A stretch of DNA of 64,000 nt from Acanthaster planci (Eukaryota; Echinodermata; Asteroidea; Valvatida; Acanthasteridae): assembly GCF_001949145.1 (NCBI RefSeq), contig NW_019091410.1, forward strand, positions 347,971-411,970, given 5' to 3'. The notes beneath the pieces were generated by a model. The model saw nothing but the letters and a program-made list of their open reading frames with translations, had not been told where the DNA came from and ran no database searches. A program made the position numbers and the translations under genes. The stretch's first letter is position 1; each line of letters begins with the position of its first letter. Below, piece by piece: positions 47,785-59,700 of this stretch.

Positions 47785-50700
47785 CTGTTAAACAATATGT
47801 TTTAAAAAATACCCCCATCATAAATATTGAACGTGATAATACAAGAAATTCTCCTCTGACAAAAGCCTACTTTCCCTGATTACAACCGTACTCATACTCA
47901 AACCATACTTGTTTATCCTACATGATGTCCGTGACGAGCAGGGTGCCCAAAGAGATTCAGACAACTCGCATGGTGTCACTGCTGTAACTTACAAAGTGCT
48001 CCTTCAGTTTGTGCACAAAACTTAAACTGTTTGGTGACTTGTTTACTTTTTCTGGTTTTAATAACCTGAAACCTTATCTGCCAATTCCAAAAACACCTTT
48101 CGGAAGACAAAACGCAACTTTTCATTATGTGGCTTCCAATGAAATGAAATTTCATTGGAAGCCACATAATTTGTTAACATCCAAAGATGCCTCCAATATA
48201 CTTCCTTTCAAAGAGAGTAAATACTGGGAAGTGCCATGGAACAAGGGCATAGCACCTTAGAGGGAACCGCTCAGTCATCCAAGCTTTTGAATGGTAACCC
48301 CAGCTCCACAGGTAGCAAACTATGCGGGAAACAGGTAAGCATGTCTAATAATACCAGTCCAAGCACAGCCCTACACCGATCACCCAGAGTGAGTCGACAG
48401 ATTCTTCTAACCAATGGAATAACTGACTTATCTGTTCTCCTACCTCCATCTTCTGGCACCTCCACTGCCGAGTCTTTCTGTGAGTGAAAGCTGCCTGGCA
48501 CGGACTGGACTCTATCTACCGGCACCTTGTACGGCGACAGTTGCAAAGAGGTGGGCGGCACTAAGGACTTCCCCATGTCTAGATTGGTTTCTCTTTCCAC
48601 CTGGGCAGGAAAATAGTGCAAACTGTGAAGACACTTGCAATTCCAGTAACCACATACAAGCAGTGGTGTAACTGGTAGAGAGGGGGGACACGGAGGTACA
48701 GCCCCCTCCCAGAGTCGAAGCCTGTGCCCCACCACCCCAACCCCGCTCAGAGATTCCACACAAAAAACAAATCTGGTGACAATCTGCCTTGGTCAGTGTT
48801 TAACCTGTCACTCCACGAGAATGAGATATAACCCCCTCCCAGAAAATGAGAGCACTGAGTGCCCCATGTATATCAGCTATGGCACTGCATTCCTATGGTG
48901 ACCATGTCATCCTGTCAAATTTCTCAGCACATTTCCCGGTACTGACAAACACAGATTCAACGAAAAAATCCAACTTGCTCATATCCACCACATCTATCAA
49001 AGAGCACTTGTGACTGACAATCTCTCAAAGTGTGTGCGTGTGTGGGGGAGGCATACATTGCCTGTATAAATGCACCCACATGTCATGTGCGTGTATAAGG
49101 GTTAACCCTGGGCTCATTGGACAAACACATTCTACGTCTATCCAATGAGAGTTGAAAGAGATGACATTATGAGTAGAGAATCAGTGCAGAAGAATAATGC
49201 ACATACTTTGTAGGATATTCCCTAAAAAAGAAATTACAGATCACCCGTGACTTTGATAGCGTGATGGATGAAATGAAGCATTAGGAGTCTTCATACAAAA
49301 TTCACAACCAACACTGTCAACCGTTAGTACCACATAGAATATCATAAAAAGCAAGCAGAAAGGAGATGGGTAACTTCCCAGGCTAGATAGCAAACAATCC
49401 ATAGGGAGATTCATGCTCATGACACATAAAATAAAATATTGGAGGCAATCCAAGTGAGAAACTGTTCAGAATGCCAGGCACTCATGAAGTGCCATGGCTG
49501 TAAACTTTCAAGGGCAGGCAAATTCAATTTACAAAAAAAGGGTGAAAAGCTGACAGTTAACACTTTGCTTGTCTTCTTTTCTTGCTTCCAAGGCCTACTT
49601 TTAAAAGCTTTCTCTACAAACATGGACAGTGGACTGGGAGTAGCAGAAATTATCCCCCTTCCCAACTCTGCTCATTTTATGAACTTTGCTTCCCGTACAC
49701 TTTCCTACTCTTTGAAGCAAACTTCTATGGAAAGTACAGGATCACCATTCATATCCATGTATACACATAGGATGATTTCCAAAATTAATGACAAGTGTCT
49801 GCTGATCTGGCCAAAATTCCCGCCATTTAAAAACTTGGGGGGTTAAAAATCACTTCTGTGCCACCCCTGCCTGGAAGGCTGCACAGATTCTTCTTTGCAT
49901 TGGAACATCGATGGAACCGTCAAGTTTCAGTCTTTTTTTAACCCTCAAAAAAAAAAAAAAAATGAAATAGATCCGCTGCTCAGGTTGGGTAAAGTATCCA
50001 ACAGTTACATACAGAACGTGGGATGGAATATATGAAAGCAGTGTTCTGCTTCATTCTCAATAACAGAATAATTATCCACACTTTGATGAACTTGGCAATT
50101 CTGTTGGTTTTTCACTTCAGCATTCTTTCATATCAAATCCTAAACAACAGTCTCAATAAAGATTAGTTAAAGAAAAGCCACATTAAGAATTAGGCAAGAG
50201 TGGTTCATGCTTAGGCGTACTCTCTCCAACATGCAAACAGATAGACTATTCGCTCGATTACCTGCTTGAGGGGAGATTTCTTGATCAACACGAGGCTAAA
50301 GCCAGCTCATCTTCAGCACGAAAGCAAATGTGGCCACAACTTTGTGACCTCGCAGCAAATACGTGCCAAAGTTACCCTGAACACATTTCGACTCTGGCAA
50401 TTTTGCAAAAAAAGTTCCACAACGTCAAAAGTTCCCTACACTCCTATTCATGTGAAGTATGAACTGGCCTTTAGTCTAACATGCAAGTTAGAATACGGAC
50501 GGAGTTGGGCCAAGAGGCTGACTAGACTTATCTTCAACCATTCACAGCTGTAACAACCAATCAGCCACACAGATGTAAGGGATGCGTTTTCATAGAGGAT
50601 GCATATTTTAACTTTTTAAAAATCTACATGCATATCAGTAATGAAACATGAGCAAATACTGTTCCGAAAATTATCACATTAACATAAAATGAGTTCTCTA

Positions 50701-53700
50701 GATATTTTTCCCCTTCAAAAACTTCAAAATTTTGTGTTAAGAGTACCTGTCTCTCTCAAATGACATCACTACCTCAGTGGCAGCGGATGTGAGGGGTGCC
50801 AGTGGACACCCCCTCACTTTTTGAATGGGGGGGGGAAGTCCACCACTTTTTGCAGGTCCTATAACGGGGTGGGGCTAAATGGATTGGCTTATTAATGGCT
50901 GATGCCTGATGGTCTCACAACTAGCACCCCCCTTTGAAACTTGTTCTACCGCCGTAGCACTTTTGACAGATTGCCATGTGCATTTGTCTCTTGGATGTCA
51001 AATTTCCATGATATGCATTGGCTGCGCTGTATTTTGAGGACAAGTTGATCAATACATTTGCACACATGCGGGCTCACACGCGCCTGATGACATTGAATAT
51101 GCAGTTGTATTTTTTATCTTTGAACACTGTGTCCTAACAGAGAGATCTATTAACGGGAAGATTTTTTGTAGGGGGGGGTCTGAGCAGGGGTTTTTAACCA
51201 CTTGCTGCCGGGGAAGCCCGTTTCAAGCACCATGGGTTTATACGTAGAGCCAGGGTGCCCGAAATGGGACAAAAGGGCTGGGCCGTGTAACAAAAGACAG
51301 TACTCGGGACAAAAGACCTGCTGCTGGGAAATTGCCATCACTTTTTTGGCTTGCATTTTTCAAAGGTAATCTGTCACTGTTTTTAAACAGTATACCGCTG
51401 TTTGGGGTATAGTGCTCCAGGGCCCCATTGATGAGTGACACAGCACCGCTGCATGCTTATCCAGTCGGGTTTGAAAAGACGCCACTCGCATTCACCGGGG
51501 ACAAAGGAAATAATGCAACACCTCACAATTCTGGCTGAAATACTCAGGAGTCAATGAAGGTTGCCCGTCAGCTTAGAGTAGCCACTAGACAGTTATTTGT
51601 GTGGGTGTAAACGTCCATTAAATGAAATGATGAATTTTTGAAGAATTTTGAAAACTGAAAATCTTGAAAACCTCCTGTATGTGTGCACTGCATTTTTAAA
51701 AGCACCCGGCGGCAAGTGGTTAATGACACTAAAATCACTCATATGGCCGTGAAGTATTCACTTTTGTGGCCATTTGAATATATTCCGAATCTCGATGGGG
51801 CCAAACCAATTTTGTTTATCATTATCTGTGGGTAACTTTGCCATCAATTGTTATTAAATGTAATGATGGCTTGCTTATTTATTTTCAAAGTGTTATATTC
51901 CATCGGGAGGGAACAAGATGCATTTAAAGGAACAAACGATAATTTCCTCTACAGAGAGTTGTTTTTATGCTCTTTTAGTCGAACATTAATTTCCACTGTC
52001 AAAATTTAAATCTGGGGAAATAGTACAGTAACAACTTCACATCAAAAATGAAATACTTGATCACTCAAGGAAATGCTGGCAATTGACTCCATTCTGTGCT
52101 GTGGATATGCGACATAGTGAGATTAACGGTTAATGCCATGCAGGTCTCTCGGTCATTCCTTCCCTACACAGGGCATGCTGGAGAGGGTTATAACAAGCTT
52201 CATCCTGAATTACCCTGACAGAGTCTTGGGACGACGGCATCGCAATTACAATATCGGAGGATTGCAGAGGCTGGTTGGAGAGGTGAGAGGAACACAAACA
52301 AATTTGAAATGATAATTGCGATTACAGGTGCATAGCGGTGACAGTTGTGCCAAATTTTTCCATGGTCCAGGACGACTGGAAGTTAGAAACACTCGAGCAA
52401 CAAACATATTGCATGTTGTAAAAGTTAACAATAGAGTCATACATGTTTTTAAGTATTTCAAATCTGTTAAAAACGGCTCAGCAAGCAGTGCTTCAGTACT
52501 GCCATCTTCTCTCTGAAGATATCGTCAGTTTCTGAACCACAGTACCTGAGCATTTTAAAGGGCTCTTTGGTTTCACTTGAAATAAAGGAACACCTCCTAA
52601 TACCCAGAAATGTAACACCTGGAAGTCAACATGACGTTAATATACACAGCATACAAACATTGCTTTCATTTTATCCTACTGATTTGCCGGTTTTAGGAAC
52701 AAGCCATAAAACGGTCTTCTAGCTGGGTCATTAAAACTAGGCCACCTGGGAAAGCAAGTTGTATGGACACAGTCCCTGAGTGGTTGAAACAAGATATCAC
52801 AACAACAGGGGCTGCCGACAGTGTTTAAGTTGCGCTCTTCAACTGTTGTAGTTCTTACGTAGACAGTTGATAACAATGATGTAAAAGGGAAGCTAGGTAG
52901 GTCCAGGGGCTGATGGGGAACTGTGGGGAATGTCTACAGTACAAAGTCAAGGCAAGGGTCTACTTCATCACAGCTTCATTTTGTAGCCCCACAATTTACC
53001 GAGATCGTCTAGAATCTACCCTCAAATTATCAAATTTCAGCTCCCACATTTGCCAATTACATCGCAGCAGCACAATTACAAACTCAGCAATGTAGGCCCC
53101 GACATATGTACACGTACATGTACCTCCCAGAAATGCTGTCGGCTTCACAAACACAGATGAAAGACAGTGTGAAGTTTGCTGGGTTGTAAGGGGGAAGGCG
53201 GAAGGGCAAAAACAACCACACATGTTCTCACAAGATACCTACTGGGTTTGCCCCTCTCTACCTACACCTCCTTGCAAGGGACAAAAGGTTAAGTCTGTTT
53301 TGTGTGATTGGCCTTCAAAGTAACACAGCAAATTAAATTGTCACCTTAACCCTAAGGGTTAACCATGTCAGCAGTGGCGTAGCAAAGGAATTTCCAGGGG
53401 GGGGTGCCAGAGTCAATTTGCTGATTTGTAACTTGTTCACCAACCTCATGTCATGTAAAATGGAAATCCCTGGTATGCTACATTTAATGCTTCACGGGAA
53501 ATGTCGACGACCAACATATATCGTTTATGAAGCATATTTGGATTCGTTTGTTGACCAAAGCTGCATTTGCCGACTGGAATTAATTATTGGGGGGTGCCGC
53601 ATCCCCCTCCCCTCGGTTGCTATGCCCCTGCATGTCAGGTCTATTTACCAAAGTGGGGAGCTGTTTTATACACAGGTTTGAAGTACATTTTTACACACAC

Positions 53701-56700
53701 ATGTATGTGCATCAGTTTGGATTTACCTCATTAGAATGGCTAACAGTGAGAAGGACATACAGGGGAAAAATTACAACCCTGAGGTCCATATCATAACCAC
53801 ACTGGAGTGTTGAACTAGTGAGAATCATACAACTGGTAGACAAACAGTGCAACAAAAGTACAACACTCTGCTGACTGATATCAATGAGACTCCACAGTGA
53901 CTCGACAAAGAGCGGACAGTATACAGTGACACAACAGTGTGACGTAAAAGAAAGATAGCTACCTTAAGCAGCGGTGTGAGCGGTGTCTCTGGATCCTACG
54001 ACGGAACAAACAGTGAAAATAGAAGCAGAGGAGAAAGAAAAAAAAAAAAAGGAGAGAGAACAAACAAGAAAAAAAAAGGAAAATGTCAATGCCAGACCCG
54101 AGGGTGTTTGATTCAAGGACCAGATTGGCCTTCATCTTTGTTCTGATCTCTCGAGTTTGTCATTTTCTCCTTCGTTTTTTGTAAAAATCAAAATCAAAGT
54201 GGGCAATCGCCATTTCAAACGGCAATTCCCATGTGCTCTCAACTGAGGCATACGGGGGTAAGTAAAAATACCCTGCAGAAGCATGTGGCATACGTGTACA
54301 TGTCCTACTATATCCTTCTTTCATTAAGTGTGTCTCCACATGCTTAAGGCCTAATGTAATGAACATTTCAGGTTGTAAATGCTACAGAACTTTTACACGA
54401 TAACCTTAGTGAAATTATCATGACATCTGCAACAAAAAGGTGTTTCTTTCCAATGCAAAACGAAATTTTCACAGTTATAAAGTCTAAACTTAAGATAGTT
54501 CTAAATTCAAGAATACTAAATTGAATTCTCAACATGATTTCTTTTCTACAGAACTATGGCATCCACTTAAAGCAGGTCAGTGGTTAGTAATCTAATGTCG
54601 CTGTTGAATAATGCAGTGATTAATCAGTAGTAACTTGGGCCACTTGGACATGCAAAGCACTGACTGACAAATTTTCTGAGATACGGTACCCTAATCTAGA
54701 CACTTTGTGACTCGTCAAGATATGTGATTACTTTGAATATTAATATACAACTATCAAAGCTTTTAATGGGCATCTTCTCGCATACTAAGCTATATTTTGG
54801 AGCTCAAACAGTTGTCACTGTTAAGTCTGCTGTGGGCAATACAGCAAAATGAAGTTGGCGAGAGGAAAGAATTCAGAAGTCTTGCAACAAAAGGCACAGA
54901 CAGGACTGGAAAGTCTAAATGTGCAAAAAGCAACAAGCAAAGCAAAGTAAATATAAAAACAAAACAAAACAAAAATCCACTAGAATGATCAACATAACAT
55001 GAACATGAAATGAAAAGATGAACTGATGCAGGTGACAAGAGGAATAAAAACTTGGGACAGAAGAGCTGTGCTTCACCTTTGGTGGGCAGTCTCAGGGTTA
55101 GGCTGGATCCATCAGGCCTACCATGCACTTTTGTACGGTTTTCATACCAAAGAAAGGAGGATTTACGGAAACCTTCTGTGATGTCGAAATTGCATGAAGT
55201 GATTGCGGGACAAAAATGACCCTTTAGAGTTGCAGCTTTCAATTTGTTTGTACCACTGAATGATGTACATCGTAGCATTGGCTGATTGTCTTCAAATGAA
55301 ATCCAAGAGAATAGGTATTTTGAAAAAAAAACAACAACATTTCAGGCCTTAACAATGGAGTGACTTGAATCCTCACTTTCGCTTTGATGAAGCAGCAGGG
55401 AACACTTACAGTGGCAACAGATGGGGTCAAACTTAAGGAGTGAAGAGCTTACTGGATGGAGGAAATGGGCATTTAGCACTTTGAGCAAATTAAGACCTGG
55501 TAATTTGACTACTTCCCTAAAACGGTTTCATACACTAATACATTCAATGCAGCTTCTAACTTTAGTCATACATGCATATATACCCAGTCTACTATGGCTT
55601 GCTGGACTGGTTAGCCATCTCAAAATTCACCAATAGGCTTTGTTTTACAAGGTATCAAACAAAAGCAAGGACAAGGTCCAACCTCTATAATATGGGTGAT
55701 TCACAAAAGTGCACCTCCAAGAGTTTGCAAAGCGTTGGCCAGTCACAACGAGCCAAATCTGTCAACCCTTTCCTAACGTGCATTGGGTGGACATGTTTAG
55801 CACATAGTGATTGGCCAATGCGTTGCAAACTCTTGGAGGCGCACTTTTGTGAATAGCCCACATTTAACAGAGCTGATGCCTAGCTTCTCTACTCTGTGGT
55901 GAAGGAATCATTTCATTCGGTATACGGAAAGGCCACAAACGTAACACTCTCAGCATTCTTTCTAAACTGATTTCGTACATGCTTGTTGTTTTTGTGTTAT
56001 CTGTTTCTTGGCAGGGGCTTGGAAAGAAAGGCTAGGTTTTCAAGAAAAAAAAAAGATGGTTCATTTGTGACGTGAGACAATGCATAGGCAAGAGGATCTT
56101 TTGATAACACATGTGAGTGATCGAAAAATTGTATGCCAAAAAAGTCATTTCGTAAGTGTCAGTAAAACGACATGGTTAATTATTGCAACCTCTACACGTC
56201 CATTTTACAACGATGGATTAAAAAATGCTTCATGTACCCATTTAAAGTCTGCAGCCTAGATATCACATCTTTCAACCCTGTACCTAGGATTACACAGGGT
56301 CAGATTACATATGGGCATGGCGCATCTTCTGATCTTTTACTTACTGCCAGAGCAAAAAGCCTGCATGCCTATTTCTCTGTGTGTGAAGGCCAATGTGACC
56401 TCGGTCTTGAGCAGAGTAAAGGCTGGTTAACATCTCAGCACTTTGTTTCCTTCTTCTCCACGGACAAACTAAAAGCATTTTGGGGAAGTCAGACATGCTG
56501 TGTGACTAAATGGCTCAAGACAGAGGTGGGCATAGTGAAGTATCCAATAACGAACTTCTGCTTTCGCATGCGTTGAAATGAATGGCAACTTTGATCATAA
56601 TCTTTGCATACTATAGAAAGAAAATTAAATGTGGGTTAGGATAAGGATGTCAGTGTTACACACGTTGGTTTATTAATTCAGGGTGAGTTTACGACTAGAA

Positions 56701-59700
56701 GTCAGTCCACCCATTAGGAAACAATCCCCAAGAAATGAATATGACAAAAGGAATTTGGAAGCTGCATACTGTAGAACGAAAATTAAATGTGGGTTAGGAA
56801 AAGTGTACCAGTGTTACACGTTAGTTCATTAATTCAGGGTGAGTTTATGAGCTTAAGTCAGCCCAACCATCAGGAAACAATCCCCAAGCAATGAATATGA
56901 AAAAAAAAAATTTGGAGAAATTTGGAAGCTGCAGTGCCCTCAATAAATTCAATTGAATTCTGAATGACTGGCATTGTGCGTGGTATCGTATACTGTAACA
57001 TCCAAAAGATGTACAGAAACTTGTTTGGGATTTCCTTTTTTTTGATTACTCGTGCTTCCGTTTGCATCGAGATAAAACATTTGCCCAAAGATCTGATTGG
57101 GTTGAATAAGGACGGTTCCGGCCACAGCTTTGAAGAGGTGCCTTGGCTAGACTACCCACATCCCAACCAAAGATGTTTGTCCAAGGATCAGACAAGTGAC
57201 TTTATCAGACTCGAAACTAAAACAGAACCTCAAGCATTCCAGTAGAATTGTGAAGTGAAAGCAACCCGACCCAGAAGACCACAGTGATTTTAAGTTATTC
57301 TTTTAAAATCTCTAATCCCAACACCACCCATCTAGAGAGAGTTCTGAAAGTTTATGACACCAAAAATTGGCAATGCATAAAAAATACCTATGACATTGTC
57401 TGACATTCACTGAACCAAATGCAAGCAATCACGCACTAGTTATAAACAGAGCAAGAAACACCATAATGCAATATCAAACGTAACTGTCCTACATCCTTCA
57501 AAATCCAACAGAAGGTCTGGAAGCCTTTAGCAGGATTACTAGCATTTACCTTCCCAAATCTTCCATAACCCTGAACTGTGCAGCAAACGATTGGCATATT
57601 TTTTTGTACTTCAAATTTTGACGGAGTAGAAAGCTCCACACAAAGTAAAGAGTGCTTGACGTTCCACTTTTCCCAATCCTGCAAATTTTTCTAAAACCGC
57701 CAGGTGGGTGTTGCAGACCCTGGGAGATTTCGAGCTACAAGGAAGGTAGAACTCAGCTACTGTAACTTTCCACTTGGTTCCACACGATGCTGATTTCTGA
57801 CGAAATATGGAAAGTCCGTCGAAAATGCCAAGAGACTTGGTGCCATTTATCAGTCTTAGGCCCCCCACCAAAAAATACTTGGTCTCTGGTCAGACTGAAG
57901 TTCCAGAATTCATGCTGCGATGCAGGTTTCTTGGGGGGCGGGGGATGGATGGGGTTGGCTTTTTAAGACTTGCAATGGACACGGAAATGAGTGGCATATT
58001 TAATCAAAGAGCAAAGGCTAGTAGTAGCACGTTGCACGTCATGCCGCCATTGTTGATGATCAGCTGGCTGCAACTTTGTAACCTACCCATGGTCTACTGT
58101 TTGTGTTTGCCATCAACATTGCGCCGTCTTAATGGATCTATCTACGAGCTACCCACGAATTAGTCTGGTTCATTGGATAAATTGCCCTTCGGACTTGTGG
58201 CCGGGAATCAGTCAACTCGCGAACATTCAGGCGGTGCGGAAATAGAGGGCGCAGTTTTGAAAATTTGAGAAAAAAATGGAAAAAACAAAACATTGACATG
58301 CACGTTCAAAATCGATGCGCGCGCTGACCAGAGACCAACTTTTTTGGGGGGCCTTACAAATGTACACGGCTACAAAATAGACACTAAAGTGTTTTGGAGG
58401 ATTTGGGAAGATTTGTAGTAAAATTCTACTGAGTTAAAGAAGTAGTGATAAGTTTTTGTCAAGGGCACACCAGCTAGAGATGGCAACTCACGTTGTCGTC
58501 GGAGCTGTTGGCCTGCTCGGCGGCCTCCTGCCCCTGCTGCTGTTGCTCCACTGCTTCCTCCTCCCTCCGGGCTGCCTCCCGCCCCTCCTCCCGCATCTCT
58601 TCCTCCAGGGCCAGCTGGTCGTCCTCCTCGTCCTGCTCCATCTTGTGGGACTCCTCCAGGTGCTTCATCAGCACGGCCACCACCACGTTGACCAGGACAA
58701 ACTGGGCCATCAGCACAAAGCAGACAAAGTAGATGGGGGCCAGGATGCTGCTAGCGCAGCAGTTGTAGGTGCAATCGGAGCTCTTGTTGCACTTCTCCTG
58801 CCGCAGTGTGTCCTGGAGGGGATCCCCCCCAAAAAATGAAAAATTCAGGAGGCAATTTTAGGCAGGAAAACTTTGATTTGAGGAGGTTTTTCCATTAGAA
58901 ATACTCTGTTTTTATTTGAGAGGGACTAAACACCAGAAAGGTGTTAGTATCATGAAGCACTTGGTTCTTTTACTCCTGGCAGGCTATGCTGCTGGTTATA
59001 CAATTTCATGATTTGCCAGTACCTGCAAAACACCTCATCGGCAGATATCCCTCCACACTTCATGTCAGAATTCTTGCAACAAATTATCGCAAAGTTGGTT
59101 TGCAGCAGTAGTGCTGGTTTACTATGCTGATTATTACTACCAGATTCATCACACTGCCTTGCAATATGCAATGAAATCTGACATTGGAATTCTAATATGC
59201 TTTGACAATACTAGTGTTGTGGTCAAGAACTCCACCAGCACTTCACATGTATTTTGCACTAATGACAAGCAAAGTCACTGTTAACAATAAGTAACAATCA
59301 GTAAACAATTTTTGTGGGGTAATAGATTCATGATGGCTTTTATGACGACTGGGATATCTGCAATGTGCCTACAAGTAACTTTAATAATACAGTTGCCATT
59401 GTGGAGTGCTTGGTTTCAATGCAAGATGCTACCTTCATGATGCCGTTCCAGTTGTCCGCTGTGGCTATTCTGAAGAGGGTGAGGAAAGCAATGAAGAAGT
59501 TCTTGAAGGAAGCATGTCTCCCGAGGCCCTGGCAAGGGTTCTCCTTGGTGCAGTCTACAGGACAAAGAAAGAGAAAGATTTGACCGGTGCCCACCTAGGT
59601 TTCTGAGTGTGAGTTTGTTCCTTAGGGGTGCAGATATCATCTCTGCATTCGTCAGAAATGACAGAAATTGTTGCGTTTTGCTCTGACTTGGGCCAGGCAA

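Noticed and set aside
48661-48889. Possible hAT MITE (CAGTGGTGTAAC at left, GGCACTG at right)
   Set aside because: The ends match only partly and the flanking 8-mers (CATACAAG and CATTCCTA) differ.
50775-50960. Possible MITE beginning CAGTGGCAGCGG with G-rich subterminal sequence
   Set aside because: No inverted right end or target duplication could be found.
55082-55122. Possible 41-nt Cav3 exon ([13 protein letters not shown]) on the minus strand
   Set aside because: The donor is good, but the acceptor has no pyrimidine tract and the length would break the phase between neighbouring exons.
58456-58839. Plus-strand Leu-rich frame of 127 codons
   Set aside because: It is the antisense shadow of the Cav3 S6/tail exon.
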